A stretch of 64,000 nt of DNA from positions 62,001 through 126,000 of the forward strand of contig WRMC01000005.1 of NCBI GenBank assembly GCA_009777335.1. The letters run 5' to 3'. This DNA is from Treponema sp. Lineage in GTDB: Bacteria > Spirochaetota > Spirochaetia > Treponematales > Breznakiellaceae. This document shows, in pieces, positions 34,095 through 43,109 of the stretch (positions are counted from its first letter, which is position 1; each line of letters begins with the position of its first letter). The notes below the pieces were generated by a model. The model made no database searches and was not told the origin of the DNA. It worked only from the letters and a program-made list of their open reading frames with translations. The position numbers were made by a program, and so were the translations under genes.

Positions 34095-34724
34095 TTACTT
34101 ATACCTAAAACTCATCCTCTGTATGGGCGAGGGCCCCAACCGTGCCAGGGCCTCCCTATGCCCCTTCGTCCCATAGCCCCGGTGTTTCTCGTAGCCGTAA
34201 CCGGGGAAAAATAATCCGTAGTAGTCCATGAGGCTGTCCCGGGCGGTCTTTGCCAGGATGGAGGCGGCCATCACGGCGGGGACCTGGGCGTCGGCCTTAA
34301 CCAGGGCCTCGCAAGGGATGGTTAAGGGGGGCCTATGGGTCCCGTCCACCACTATCCTCAGGGTCCCTCCTTCTATATGGGTCTTGAGCCAGGGAGAGGC
34401 CCGGGAGAGCATCTCAAAGGCCCGGGTCATGGCCAGTAGGCTCCCCTGGAGGATGTTGATCTTGTCTATCTCCCCCGCCGAGACCCAGCCGAGGCCCCAG
34501 GCCAGGGCCTCCCGATAGATCCGGGCGGCGGCCTTTTCCCTTTGGAGGGCCTTGAGTTTTTTTGAGTCATCCAGGATCTCCAGGGGGAAGCCGGGGGGCA
34601 GGATCACCGCTGCGGCAGTGACGGGTCCGGCAAGGGGTCCTCGGCCAGCCTCATCGATGCCGCAGACCAGGGGGCTTTCTATTGGGGAAGGACCGGTGGG
34701 AGGGATCTTACCAGGGGGCTTCAT
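34095..34724 (-). CDS. rnhB: Ribonuclease HII
   Basis: Removes ribonucleotides from DNA and RNA of hybrids. About 209 residues from an ATG overlapping the previous gene's last codons. The active-site acids are visible: Asp and Glu in GIDEAGRGPLAGPV, Asp in IVVDGTHRP, and Asp in KTARDSLMDYY. A frame extending further upstream to 34994 lies inside the preceding gene and reads as low-complexity Pro/Gly sequence, so I reject it. The exact start (34724 or 34745) is uncertain. Confidence 0.92.
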   Translation of the reverse strand: MKPPGKIPPTGPSPIESPLVCGIDEAGRGPLAGPVTAAAVILPPGFPLEILDDSKKLKALQREKAAARIYREALAWGLGWVSAGEIDKINILQGSLLAMTRAFEMLSRASPWLKTHIEGGTLRIVVDGTHRPPLTIPCEALVKADAQVPAVMAASILAKTARDSLMDYYGLFFPGYGYEKHRGYGTKGHREALARLGPSPIQRMSFRYK

Positions 34725-36126
34725 TGGGCCGTTGGGGATCGGCATAGGCCTGGTTGAACTGGGCAAGCTCTGAGAGGGGCCAGGGGCTGTCCCAGAGATG
34801 GGTAAACCCCGAAAAGCGGTTCCCGCTGATGCTCCCCAGGGCGGGGCCGGGGCTGTCCTGGCCGGTAAAAACTTCCGCCCGGGGGGCCGAACCGGAATAA
34901 AAGAGGCGGCAGTCCAGGAAGCGGGGAAAGATCCCCTGGACCCGGGCAGCCCGGGCCCCCAGATCCCCAGCCACCTCGAAGAGGGTCCCGGCAAAAAGGG
35001 CGGGGCTCTGATCTAGGAAAAGGGCCTCGGTCTCCAGGCCAAAGACTTCGATGATTCCATCGGAGTAGAGGATTTCAGAATCCTGGGCTCGGAGGGCCCC
35101 CGCAAAATCCTGGGCCGCCGCGGAGATCAGGAGGTTAGAGAAATCCCCCCGCCCATCTTTAATGGAAAGAACCGAGGCGCTCCTCCTCCCGAGGACATAA
35201 AAAATGCTGTCCCCCCCAAAGAGGCTCCCCCCCTGGAGGTCCACCAAGAGGCTGTGGAACCCTTCAAGCTGAATCTGGCTCCCCCGGATATCCAGGGAAC
35301 TCTTGGTCCCGCTTATGGCGGGGATCTCCAGCTCCGTGGGAAGGAGGATCTGAATCCGGGAGTTCCGGATCTCCCCCTGCCCCCCTTCCATTAAAAGGAG
35401 GGGTCCCACTATATACATGTCCGTATCCCGGATATGAAGTTCCGACTCAGGCCCGGCTACGATGAGGGGGGCCAGACCCTCAAGCCTCTCTATCCTTAGA
35501 TTCTGAAGACCTAAGGAAGCTCCAGGGCTGAGGAGGAAGCCGCTCCCGGGGGGGATAAGCAGGGCGGCCCCCCCAAGGCCGGAGATGATAATCTTTTGAT
35601 CGATGACCAGGGGGCCCTCCAGGGGGATCTCGACTCCTATCCATATATGGGTAAGATCCTCCTGGGCTGCATAGAGAAGGGCTTCTTCGAGGCTGGGAAA
35701 GGGGGCATCCCTTCCTCCTTTATGGGATGGATAAACCGCCGAAGCGGGGGGATACCAGGCATTACCCTGGGGATAGGGGGCCACATAGAGGGTGTTGGGA
35801 TCAATCGTAAAACTCAGATAGGAGGGCTCCGAAAGGGAACCCCAGGGGTCCTCGATCCGGGCCTCCACCAGCACTTCAGTGTACTCCCCCAAAAGGCTCC
35901 GGATCTCCAGGCTATCCTCCCCGTAGATCATGAGCTCCATCCCCGACTCATGGAGGAGCCGGGCCCTCAGAAAGACCCTCTGGCCCTCAGGGCCTGGGTC
36001 GGTCCGCAGGAGGACCGGGCCCCGGGTCCAGGACCCTTCAGGGGGGCCCTGGGTAAAGGGAAAGGGCAGCTGGGCAAAGAGGAGGACAGGAAGGAGGAGC
36101 AGGAAGGAAAAACAGAGAGCCCTCAT
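34708..36126 (-). CDS. Secreted right-handed beta-helix protein, function unknown
   Basis: A 472-residue exported protein. Residues 1-19 form a signal peptide (ALCFSFLLLLPVLLFAQ). Residues 30-110 look like a small beta domain (RGPVLLRTDPGPEGQRVFLRAR). From about 140 there are repeated short strands with turns such as ILSGLGGAALLI, LGLQNLRIERLEG, GQGEIRNSRIQI and SSLDIRGSQIQLEG, the pattern of a pectate-lyase-like parallel beta-helix. No catalytic motif is recognised. It overlaps rnhB by 17 bases and follows the phosphoribosyltransferase gene by 10. Confidence 0.65.
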   Translation of the reverse strand: MRALCFSFLLLLPVLLFAQLPFPFTQGPPEGSWTRGPVLLRTDPGPEGQRVFLRARLLHESGMELMIYGEDSLEIRSLLGEYTEVLVEARIEDPWGSLSEPSYLSFTIDPNTLYVAPYPQGNAWYPPASAVYPSHKGGRDAPFPSLEEALLYAAQEDLTHIWIGVEIPLEGPLVIDQKIIISGLGGAALLIPPGSGFLLSPGASLGLQNLRIERLEGLAPLIVAGPESELHIRDTDMYIVGPLLLMEGGQGEIRNSRIQILLPTELEIPAISGTKSSLDIRGSQIQLEGFHSLLVDLQGGSLFGGDSIFYVLGRRSASVLSIKDGRGDFSNLLISAAAQDFAGALRAQDSEILYSDGIIEVFGLETEALFLDQSPALFAGTLFEVAGDLGARAARVQGIFPRFLDCRLFYSGSAPRAEVFTGQDSPGPALGSISGNRFSGFTHLWDSPWPLSELAQFNQAYADPQRPNEAPW

Positions 36127-36136
36127 AGCCTTACCT

Positions 36137-36748
36137 CTAATCGGTCTTGGTTAAAAATTCCAGGGCCGCCCTTAATTCATCGTCCTGCTTAAAGTAATGC
36201 TCTTCAAGCTCCCCCTGGGTAAGGCCAATAAGTTCGTGGCTCGAATAGTGGATCCACATGGGGGTATCAGAGAGGGACAGTTCATGCTTACGGCACCAGT
36301 AGTCGGGCTGTACGGGCAGCTGCTCCGCCTTGTCATGGAAGTATTTATAGTCATGGACCGCCACTTTGAGGTCCTTCCGGGGGATGCCCCGCTCCATGAT
36401 GATCTGGGCCAGGTGGTTGATGGTCTTGCCGGAGTCAAAGATATCGTCCACCAGAAGGATCTTGTCCCCGGTCCTCAGGGCCTCGGGCCCATAGGTCCAG
36501 CCCTCGGTCTTGATCTCCTCGCTCTGCCCTACCCCCGTATAGGACCGGGCCACCATGGCCGCATAGTACACGGGCCGCACCCGGGGAAGAAGGACCTTAA
36601 AGTATTCGCTGATCACATTGCCCAGATAGACCCCGCCCCTGAGGGAAACATAAATAATATCGGGGATAAAACCATCACAGTAAAGCCGGTAGGCCATCTT
36701 TAAGGCATTGTTCCGGACCGTATCATAGGGGAGGAATTCCTTAGTCAT
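36137..36748 (-). CDS. Hypoxanthine/xanthine phosphoribosyltransferase family protein
   Basis: A 203-residue type I phosphoribosyltransferase. The PRPP loop is KILLVDDIFDSGKT, preceded by the VSLRGGVYLGNV flap. The C-terminus (DYWCRKHELSLSDTPMWIHY) fits the base-binding hood of the xanthine/hypoxanthine type. It probably salvages a purine base; the exact base is not determinable here. It is likely leaderless, with the -10 box six bases from the ATG. Confidence 0.82.
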   Translation of the reverse strand: MTKEFLPYDTVRNNALKMAYRLYCDGFIPDIIYVSLRGGVYLGNVISEYFKVLLPRVRPVYYAAMVARSYTGVGQSEEIKTEGWTYGPEALRTGDKILLVDDIFDSGKTINHLAQIIMERGIPRKDLKVAVHDYKYFHDKAEQLPVQPDYWCRKHELSLSDTPMWIHYSSHELIGLTQGELEEHYFKQDDELRAALEFLTKTD

Positions 36749-36754
36749 GAGTAG

Positions 36755-36783
36755 ATTATAATGGAAAATACATGGAAATTCAA
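36755..36783 (-). promoter_or_regulatory. Promoter for the phosphoribosyltransferase gene
   Basis: Minus strand TTGAAT (36778-36783), 17-base spacer, perfect TATAAT (36755-36760). Only CTACTC separates the -10 box from the ATG at 36748, so transcription should begin at about the start codon. Confidence 0.72.
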
Positions 36784-36859
36784 ACTGTATAACGAAGACA
36801 TAGCCAATACACCAAGCTCATGCTGGACAGGAAGGAAGTCTTAATGATTTTATCAATTC

Positions 36860-37066
36860 AAGACCTGCATACCCCTTCATCGCTGGACAAAAACATGCCC
36901 CTAGCGGCTCCAGCGTCCGGGCCACACAACTGGTGAAATAATCAATGCGTATAAAGATTAAATAGTTTTTCCTTAAACTAAGTTGTGTGGCCAGGCCGAA
37001 ATCGCCGCCAGGAGCATTTTTTGCTCCAGCTGAGCAAGCATAGCACGGTTGGATTGAGAAGAGCCT
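36860..37066 (+). repeat. Structured intergenic repeat, copy 3
   Basis: Forward orientation. Central stem GGCCACACAACT (36920-36931) and AGTTGTGTGGCC (36981-36992); the loop between them is nearly identical to that of copy 4 (59.9-60.2 kb), unlike copies 1 and 2. The GGAGCATTTTTTGCTCC hairpin follows, then AGCTGAGCAAGC and GAAGAGCCT. The distal 80-base part with a GGTGACAG hairpin is not clearly kept here, so the copy seems truncated. Confidence 0.85.
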
Positions 37067-37457
37067 TTACGAAACCACCTGTGAGGTATAACCAATGTTT
37101 TATTGGTATCATCCATTATACAAAGGGGGGGGAAGAAGACTGTCGGATGATTCTGGGCTGGGCGAAGCATTTTTCCGCCCGGTTAAGTATACATGGGAGG
37201 GGTGGGGGTCGCTTGGGGCTAGGAATATCTGGGAGTTCCCCGCCGGAGGAGACCTCGGGTAAAGCAGAATGGGATAATGAAGTAAGCTCCGGCATCCAGT
37301 ATGTGCGAGGAAAGCTGAACGCAGCGATTAAAGACAAGAAACTGGGTGCCGGGGGCTCCGTAGGCGGGTTCATCTCAATTCCTAGACCTGAGGGGCCCCC
37401 ACCCCTCTGGCGGAAGATTAAATATGCGGTGAGTTAATTGGAAAAAATATTCACCCC
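37067..37457. other. Gene-free or unresolved stretch after repeat copy 3
   Basis: An open frame on the plus strand starts inside the repeat and runs to 37437 (about 150 codons). Its second half (about 37270-37437) has a protein-like composition (YVRGKLNAAIKDKKLG, GGFISIP), but I recognise no family and see no binding site, and its first half is repeat sequence. It could be the tail of a broken gene. I do not call it a gene. Confidence 0.35.
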
Positions 37458-38033
37458 TTACAGATACTTCCCTCCGCGGAAAAACCCAAACAAACTCCCT
37501 ATAAAGCCTCCCACTATGTGTGCGAACTGGGAGACATCGCCGTTGGTATCCTGGGCCCCGAAGGCGGAGACCAGTTCCCGGCCCAGGTAGAGGACCAGGA
37601 CCAGGATGAAGGTCAGGGGGATCTCTCCTCGGTTAAAGTTAGTGAAGGATGCCAGGAGGATCATCATAAAGACTATCCCGCTGGCCCCCAAAAGGCCGGA
37701 AGAAAAAAAGAGGACATTCAGGGCCCCGGTCACCAGGGCGGTGATTCCTATCATAATCAAGAGAGAAAGGGAGCCGTAAATTTCTTCCAGGATGGGGCCT
37801 ATCAATAGAATAAAGGCGAAGTTAGACACCAGGTGGGGCCAGTTGGCATGGCCCAGGACATGGGTAAAGAGGGTTACCCAGTTCCGGATATTCCCCGCTG
37901 AGTAATCCCCCCGGCCGGGAACGGCAAACCAGGATTCAGTAAGGCTGGGGATCAGGGTCTGGGAAAGGATGAGGACCAGGGTACTTAGAAAGGTAAAGGT
38001 TAGGACCGTCGGTGCGTTGTATCGGATCTTCAT
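37458..38033 (-). CDS. Rhomboid family intramembrane serine protease
   Basis: A 191-residue membrane protein with about six hydrophobic segments. The catalytic serine is Ser118 in GLLGASGIVF, the histidine is His172 in SQFAHIVGGFIG, and the HxxxN pair of the second helix is in HANWPHLVSNF. This is the minimal six-helix rhomboid core without extra domains. The substrate is unknown. It stands alone between repeat copy 3 and a toxin-antitoxin pair. Confidence 0.9.
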   Translation of the reverse strand: MKIRYNAPTVLTFTFLSTLVLILSQTLIPSLTESWFAVPGRGDYSAGNIRNWVTLFTHVLGHANWPHLVSNFAFILLIGPILEEIYGSLSLLIMIGITALVTGALNVLFFSSGLLGASGIVFMMILLASFTNFNRGEIPLTFILVLVLYLGRELVSAFGAQDTNGDVSQFAHIVGGFIGSLFGFFRGGKYL

Positions 38034-38051
38034 TATGACCTGTGTTTTATA

Positions 38052-38399
38052 CTAGTGTTCATTGTTGTCCTCTTTAATAATAGTAATAATCGCATTAAGA
38101 GTATCCCGTATTTTATCCTCTCGTAAATGCCCAGCAGTGGAAAGAATAATGTTTTTATCGGCGGTAAAAATTTTATTGGGACGAATAAAGCTGTCAACCG
38201 GCAGGCTTCCTGAACTGAAATCACCGGCCCTCAAAGGCATTGAAAAAGAATCGGAAGAAGCTTGGCTGGTAATCTGGCATACAATAATATCATCCCCCGG
38301 TAAATCAGCCACCACCAGAGCCGGGCGTTTTTTATTGTCCGACAGGTCAGAAAATGGAAAGGGGATGATAACTACATCACCCCTTATAAACTTGCCCAT
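38052..38399 (-). CDS. MazF/PemK-type toxin (mRNA interferase)
   Basis: A 115-residue protein with the MazF/PemK beta-barrel pattern: N-terminal RGDVVIIPFPFSDLSDNKKRPALVV, then IIVCQITSQ and the DSFIRPNKIFTADKNII strand. Members cleave single-stranded RNA at short sequences. It overlaps the antitoxin gene by 16 bases. All core strands appear present, so it is probably active, unlike the HigB-like gene nearby. Confidence 0.85.
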   Translation of the reverse strand: MGKFIRGDVVIIPFPFSDLSDNKKRPALVVADLPGDDIIVCQITSQASSDSFSMPLRAGDFSSGSLPVDSFIRPNKIFTADKNIILSTAGHLREDKIRDTLNAIITIIKEDNNEH

Positions 38400-38578
38400 G
38401 CTTCATCTTCTTCTGCTGTGTTCCAGTCCTTTGACAAGGAAGCCTCACTCAAAAGCATGGTTTCTGGTATCTGTGAGAGTTTACGATGTTTAATCCATGC
38501 AACAAAATCAATGACTTCGCCGACACAATTTGCCGGAAGGGTCTCTATTTCCTTTATGAGGACAGCACGGTTTGACAT
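38384..38578 (-). CDS. Antitoxin of the MazF-like pair (DUF2281-like)
   Basis: A 64-residue protein. The first half (IKEIETLPANCVGEVIDFVAWIKHRK) resembles the DUF2281/VapB-like antitoxins that pair with MazF, PIN or other toxins. The acidic tail (LSKDWNTAEEDEAWASL) is the kind of flexible segment that binds and blocks a toxin. Its ATG has TAGGAGA upstream and the stop codon lies inside the toxin gene. Confidence 0.75.
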   Translation of the reverse strand: MSNRAVLIKEIETLPANCVGEVIDFVAWIKHRKLSQIPETMLLSEASLSKDWNTAEEDEAWASL

Positions 38579-38645
38579 GGGTATCTCCTATAGAAAATTA
38601 TAGCTCCCTGCATTTTGCTTGTCGAGAGCAAAGGCTGCAACTCAT

Positions 38646-39425
38646 TTATAACTTTAGCACAATCTCCACGGGGCAGTGATCAGAACCCTCTACTTCCTTC
38701 AATATTCTGGCGGAACCGAGGGCGGGCAGAAAGGCGGGATCGATGCAATGGTAATCGATTCTCCACCCTACGTTCCGTTCCCGGGCGCCGGAGCGGTAGG
38801 ACCACCAGGAATAGTGGCCCTCTTCACCGGGGTGGAAGTGTCTAAAGGTGTCCACAAAGCCTGCCTGGGTAAAGGAGTCCATCCAAGCCCTCTCTTCCGG
38901 GAGGTAGCCGGGGCTCCCCTGATTCTCCCGGGGCCGGGCCAGGTCTATGGGCCTGTGGGCGATGTTAAAGTCCCCGGAGAGGACAAAGTGGCGCTTCTTC
39001 TTCTGGTAACCCTTGCAGAGATCCATGATGGCCTGGCAGAACCGGAGTTTATAATCCAGCCGCTTCCCCTCATCCTGGGAGTTGGGAAAATAAGCCGAAA
39101 TGAGGGTGAAGTCCCGGTAATCTGCCTGGAGTACCCTCCCCTCATCATCAAATTCCTGGACCCCCAGGGGCCGGATTTCTTGCGGTTCTATCTTGCTGTA
39201 GAGGGCCACCCCCGAGTAGCCGGCCTTTTTGGCGCTCATCCAGTAGGCGTGGTAGGGCTGGCCCCCCTGGTCGCTAATATTCAAGAGGTCCGCCGAGAGC
39301 TGGGCCGGGGCGGCCTTGGTCTCCTGGATGCAGACCGCATCGGCCCCTTCCCGGGTCATCCAGGGGACAAAACCCCTCTTTTCCAGGGCCCGGATTCCAT
39401 TGACATTCCAGCTTAGGATACGCAT
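38646..39425 (-). CDS. xthA: Exodeoxyribonuclease III
   Basis: AP endonuclease and 3' exonuclease of base-excision repair, 259 residues. Motifs: MRILSWNVNGIRA at the start, the metal-binding glutamate in CIQETKA, the YSGVALYSK strand, SGDFNIAHRPIDLA and the final GSDHCPVEI. I use the ATG at 39425; an upstream extension of 55 codons runs through the promoter and the clpS promoter. The -10 box ends six bases from this ATG, so the mRNA is probably leaderless. Confidence 0.94.
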   Translation of the reverse strand: MRILSWNVNGIRALEKRGFVPWMTREGADAVCIQETKAAPAQLSADLLNISDQGGQPYHAYWMSAKKAGYSGVALYSKIEPQEIRPLGVQEFDDEGRVLQADYRDFTLISAYFPNSQDEGKRLDYKLRFCQAIMDLCKGYQKKKRHFVLSGDFNIAHRPIDLARPRENQGSPGYLPEERAWMDSFTQAGFVDTFRHFHPGEEGHYSWWSYRSGARERNVGWRIDYHCIDPAFLPALGSARILKEVEGSDHCPVEIVLKL

Positions 39426-39431
39426 GGGGGG

Positions 39432-39461
39432 AGTATAGCAGATCCCGGGGGCCCGGTGCAA
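39432..39461 (-). promoter_or_regulatory. Promoter for xthA
   Basis: Minus strand TTGCAC (39456-39461), 18-base spacer, TATACT (39432-39437), then six C before the ATG at 39425. No purine-rich binding site can fit. Confidence 0.55.
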
Positions 39462-39486
39462 TGAAGGGGCCTCCAGGACACGAGCA

Positions 39487-39515
39487 TTGCTTTTTAGCCC
39501 CAAATCGGGTATCTT
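39487..39515 (+). promoter_or_regulatory. Promoter for the clpS-clpA-aat operon
   Basis: Plus strand TTGCTT (39487-39492), 17-base spacer, TATCTT (39510-39515), giving a leader of roughly ten bases before the ATG at 39532 with no good ribosome binding site. Confidence 0.5.
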
Positions 39516-39531
39516 ATATCTAGAGTATAGA

Positions 39532-39843
39532 ATGGCAACAGATAACAGAGGTGAAACGGAACTACTCTCCAGGGAAGAAGAAGAGCTCAAGCAGCCTGAG
39601 GACTACATGGTTATACTATTGAATGACAACTACACGACCAAGGAATTTGTGGTTGAAATTCTAAAATCTGTCTTCCATAAAAACCCCGAAGAGGCACAGC
39701 GGATCATGCTCACGGTTCATAACAAAGGGCGCGGAGTGGTAGGGGTCTATACCTGGGACATTGCCTGTACCAAGGCAAACCAGGTCCATACCATCGCCAA
39801 GCAATATGATTACCCCCTTAGGTGCATAGTGGAGGAGGCCTAA
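39532..39843 (+). CDS. clpS: ATP-dependent Clp protease adaptor ClpS
   Basis: Binds destabilising N-terminal residues and hands the protein to ClpA. The 103-residue protein has YMVILLNDNYTTKEFVVEIL, the V-H-N-K-G-R-G-VVGVYTWDIA segment and the AKQYDYPLRC strand that form the N-degron pocket. The start is the ATG at 39532; codons before it fall in the promoter. It is separated by one base from clpA. Confidence 0.95.
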   Translation: MATDNRGETELLSREEEELKQPEDYMVILLNDNYTTKEFVVEILKSVFHKNPEEAQRIMLTVHNKGRGVVGVYTWDIACTKANQVHTIAKQYDYPLRCIVEEA

Positions 39844-39844
39844 A

Positions 39845-42388
39845 ATGAAGATATCCAGTCATGTACGGACTATAATTAACCGGGCATATAACGAAGCCAA
39901 GACCCGGAACCACGAGTTTTTGACCCCCGAGCACATCCTCTATGCGGCCCTGGAATTTGATGAGGTCCAGCTGATCCTGGAGGCCTGCGGGGCCAACCTG
40001 GATCTGATCAAGCACGGGATCGAAACCTACTTTGAGCAGAAGATCCCCATCATCGCCGATACGGACCCGGTGCAGACCGTGAACTTTCAAAGTGTCATCG
40101 AAAGGGCTGTGATGAGCAGCCAGGCAGCCCAGAAGGGGGTCCTGGATGCCTCGGATATCCTGGTCTCCCTCTACGACGAGGACCGGAACCACTGCGCCTA
40201 CTACCTTCGGGAAGCGGGGGTAAAGCGCTACGACCTTTTAAGCATTATCTCCCACGGCGGGGGCGGTCAGTCCTTCGATTTCCGGGGGGGTGACGATTTC
40301 CGCGGCTCATCCCCCTTTAGGAACCCCTCGGAATACAGGGGCCGCCGTCACCACAACGAGGGGGACGAGGGCCGTGAAGGGGACGGCGAAGAGGGGGCCG
40401 AAGAGATCCACGGCGAGGGCCCCAAGTCCCGGCAGAATAAAAAAAGCGCCCTGGAAAAATTTGCCACCGAGCTTACGGCCCTGGCTAAAGAGAACCGGCT
40501 GGAACCGGTCATAGGAAGGGAGGCCGAACTGGACCGGACCGTCCAGGTCCTCTGCCGCCGCCTTAAGAACAACCCGGTCCATGTGGGGGATTCGGGGGTG
40601 GGTAAAACCGCCATCACCGAGGGTCTGGCCCAGCGCATCGTGGCAGGTAAAGTCCCCCCCACCCTCAAGGACTTTACCATCTACTCCCTGGACATGGGGG
40701 CCCTGGTGGCAGGGACCAAGTACCGGGGGGACTTTGAAGAGCGGATCAAAAAGGTGGTAGAGGAGGTCCTCAAAAAAGAGCGAGCCATCCTCTTCATCGA
40801 CGAGATTCACACCCTGGTGGGAGCCGGTTCGGCCTCGGGGAGCGCCCTGGATGCATCGAACCTTTTAAAGCCCGCCCTGACCAGCGGAAAGCTCCGCTGC
40901 ATAGGGTCCACCACCCACGAGGAGTACGGCAAGTTCTTTGACAAAGACCGGGCCCTAAGCCGGCGCTTCCAGAAAATCGACATCAACGAGCCCAGCGAAG
41001 ATGATGCCATCAAGATCCTCACGGGCCTCAAGGCAAAATACGAAGACTACCATCGGGTTAACTACTCGGAGGAGGCCCTGGAAGGGGCGGTGCGGCTCTC
41101 GGCCCAGTACATCACCGAACGGCGGCTCCCCGACAAGGCCATAGACGTGATCGACGAAGCGGGGTCCTACGCCCGGATCGAGGCCTACAAGAAGGAGGCC
41201 GCCGAAGCAGCCGCTGAGGAAGAAGCTGCCAAGGAAGAAGCCGCTACAAAAGCAGGCGCCGAAGAGACGGTCCCCTGGGAAGAGACTGCATCCACGGAGG
41301 CCCCCTCAAAGACCGACTCGGTCCAGGAGGGCTCGGTGGAGATCGTCGACATAGGTCTCCCCCTCATCGAGACGGTGATCTCCAAGATCGCCCGGATCCC
41401 CGAACGCTCAGTGGGCGAAAACGAAAAGGACAAGCTGCGGCTCCTGGAAAACCGCCTGCGAAGCCGGATCTTCGGCCAGGACGATGCGGTCCAGGCGGTG
41501 GTAAAGGCGGTCAAACAGTCCCGGGCGGGTTTTAGGGATGCCAATAAGCCGGTAGCCAACTTCCTCTTTGTGGGACCCACCGGGGTGGGTAAGACCGAAC
41601 TGGCTCGGAGCCTGGCGGACATCCTGGGGGTGACCATGCACCGCTTTGACATGAGCGAATACCAGGAGAAGCACACGGTCTCGCGGCTCGTGGGAGCTCC
41701 CCCAGGCTATGTGGGTTACGAAGAAGGGGGGCTCCTCACCGATGCCATCCGGAAGCAGCCCCATGGGGTGGTCCTCCTGGACGAGATCGAAAAGGCCCAT
41801 CCGGACATCTATAATATACTCCTCCAGATCATGGACTATGCCACCCTGACGGACAATAACGGACGGAAGGCAGATTTCCGCAACGTGGTCCTCATCATGA
41901 CCAGCAATGCGGGGGCCCGGGACATAGGCAAGGCCCTCATCGGCTTTGGGGACCGGGTCCAAAACGAGACCGCCATAGACGGGGCAGTGGAGCGGATCTT
42001 TACTCCCGAGTTCAGGAACCGTCTGGATGCGGTGGTCCGTTTTGGCCACCTCTCCCGGGAGATCATGTCCTCCATCGTCATCAAGGAACTCAACCTCTTT
42101 AGGTCCCAGTTAAGCGAAAAGAAGGTGACCCTGGATGTGACGGACCCCTGCATAGAGCAGCTGGCCGAAGACGGGTACAGCCCCGAATCGGGGGCCCGGA
42201 ATGTGGGGCGCATCGTTGAAGAAAAAATCAAATCCTTCTTTGTGGATGAGGTCCTCTTTGGGCGCCTCGAAGAGGGAGGCCGGGCCCGGGCAGATTACCA
42301 GGACGGGGAGTACCGGATCGAGGTGGTCAGTTCCAATGCAGAATTGGCCGCTGAGCATCCCGAGCTGGCCGAGGAAGCATCAGAATAA
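39845..42388 (+). CDS. clpA: ATP-dependent Clp protease ATPase subunit ClpA
   Basis: Hexameric AAA+ unfoldase that feeds ClpP, 847 residues. An N-domain (1-140) is followed by a long Gly/Asp/Glu/Arg-rich linker (about 141-200), then D1 with Walker A GDSGVGKT and Walker [10 protein letters not shown], and D2 with GPTGVGKT and [13 protein letters not shown]. The ClpP-docking loop reads LIGFGDR. Between D1 and D2 lies an extra Ala/Glu-rich acidic stretch of about 55 residues ([20 protein letters not shown]) not found in the Escherichia enzyme. ClpP is not in the window. Confidence 0.95.
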   Translation: MKISSHVRTIINRAYNEAKTRNHEFLTPEHILYAALEFDEVQLILEACGANLDLIKHGIETYFEQKIPIIADTDPVQTVNFQSVIERAVMSSQAAQKGVLDASDILVSLYDEDRNHCAYYLREAGVKRYDLLSIISHGGGGQSFDFRGGDDFRGSSPFRNPSEYRGRRHHNEGDEGREGDGEEGAEEIHGEGPKSRQNKKSALEKFATELTALAKENRLEPVIGREAELDRTVQVLCRRLKNNPVHVGDSGVGKTAITEGLAQRIVAGKVPPTLKDFTIYSLDMGALVAGTKYRGDFEERIKKVVEEVLKKERAILFIDEIHTLVGAGSASGSALDASNLLKPALTSGKLRCIGSTTHEEYGKFFDKDRALSRRFQKIDINEPSEDDAIKILTGLKAKYEDYHRVNYSEEALEGAVRLSAQYITERRLPDKAIDVIDEAGSYARIEAYKKEAAEAAAEEEAAKEEAATKAGAEETVPWEETASTEAPSKTDSVQEGSVEIVDIGLPLIETVISKIARIPERSVGENEKDKLRLLENRLRSRIFGQDDAVQAVVKAVKQSRAGFRDANKPVANFLFVGPTGVGKTELARSLADILGVTMHRFDMSEYQEKHTVSRLVGAPPGYVGYEEGGLLTDAIRKQPHGVVLLDEIEKAHPDIYNILLQIMDYATLTDNNGRKADFRNVVLIMTSNAGARDIGKALIGFGDRVQNETAIDGAVERIFTPEFRNRLDAVVRFGHLSREIMSSIVIKELNLFRSQLSEKKVTLDVTDPCIEQLAEDGYSPESGARNVGRIVEEKIKSFFVDEVLFGRLEEGGRARADYQDGEYRIEVVSSNAELAAEHPELAEEASE

Positions 42389-42401
42389 AGCCCCGGTCTC
42401 C

Positions 42402-43106
42402 ATGTCATCCAAGCGCGGGCCCGATCCTGATTTCCCCTACCTGGGGGTACACCAGCGGTTTAGCTTCCCCGACCCCGGAGAGGCCCGGCACCAGAGCATC
42501 ATCGCCTGGGGGGGGAACCTCTCCCCCGGGATGCTCCTTTCGGCCTACGAGCAGGGTCTCTTCCCCTGGTACAGCGATAATGATCCGGTAATCTGGCATT
42601 CCCCGGATCCCCGGTTCATCATCTTCCCCGAAAAGCTCCACACCTCTTCATCGATGAAACGGGTCTTCAAAAAAAATGCTTTTTTTATCACCATGGACCG
42701 GGATTTTCCCGGGGTCATCCGCTCCTGCGCCGAGGTGTTCCGGCCCGGCCAGGGGGGGACCTGGATCACCGAGGACATCATTGAGGCCTATACGGAACTG
42801 CACCGCCTGGGCTGGGCCCACTCGGCAGAGGCCTGGGCGGAGGGGGAGCTGGCCGGGGGCTGCTACGGGGTCCGCATAGGGGAGGCCTTCTTTGCGGAGT
42901 CCATGTTTTACAAAAAGACCAATGCCTCTAAGGCGGCCCTTCTTAGTATGGCCCGCCTTCTCTTTGATGAGGGGATTCGTTTTATCGACTGCCAGGTCCA
43001 TTCCAAGCATGTAGAAACCCTGGGGGCCCAGGAAATTAGCCGGAAGGAGTATCTGGAGCTCCTAAAAAAAACATTGGATTCACAAGAAAAAAAATCCGAT
43101 ACTTAG
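42402..43106 (+). CDS. aat: Leucyl/phenylalanyl-tRNA-protein transferase
   Basis: Adds Leu or Phe to proteins starting with Arg or Lys, creating N-degrons for ClpS. The 234-residue protein has FPYLGVHQRFSFPDP, GLLAWGGNLSP-like IIAWGGNLSPGMLLSAY, GLFPWYSDNDPVIWHSPDPR, and GCYGVRIGEAFFAESMF, all family landmarks. The ATG at 42402 lies 13 bases after clpA; an upstream extension overlaps clpA in another frame and is rejected. With clpS and clpA it completes the recognition arm of the bacterial N-end rule in one operon. Confidence 0.95.
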   Translation: MSSKRGPDPDFPYLGVHQRFSFPDPGEARHQSIIAWGGNLSPGMLLSAYEQGLFPWYSDNDPVIWHSPDPRFIIFPEKLHTSSSMKRVFKKNAFFITMDRDFPGVIRSCAEVFRPGQGGTWITEDIIEAYTELHRLGWAHSAEAWAEGELAGGCYGVRIGEAFFAESMFYKKTNASKAALLSMARLLFDEGIRFIDCQVHSKHVETLGAQEISRKEYLELLKKTLDSQEKKSDT

Positions 43107-43109
43107 GAT

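Noticed and set aside
34725-34994. N-terminal extension of RNase HII
   Set aside because: It lies wholly within the beta-helix protein gene, is Pro/Gly-rich, and family members start near the GIDEAGRGP motif.
36985-37437. Plus-strand open frame of about 150 codons
   Set aside because: Its start lies in the repeat's stem arm, there is no binding site, and no family is recognised; noted only as a possible gene remnant.
38033-38224. Minus-strand frame inside the MazF-like gene
   Set aside because: It is a different frame over a well-supported toxin gene, with no protein family features.
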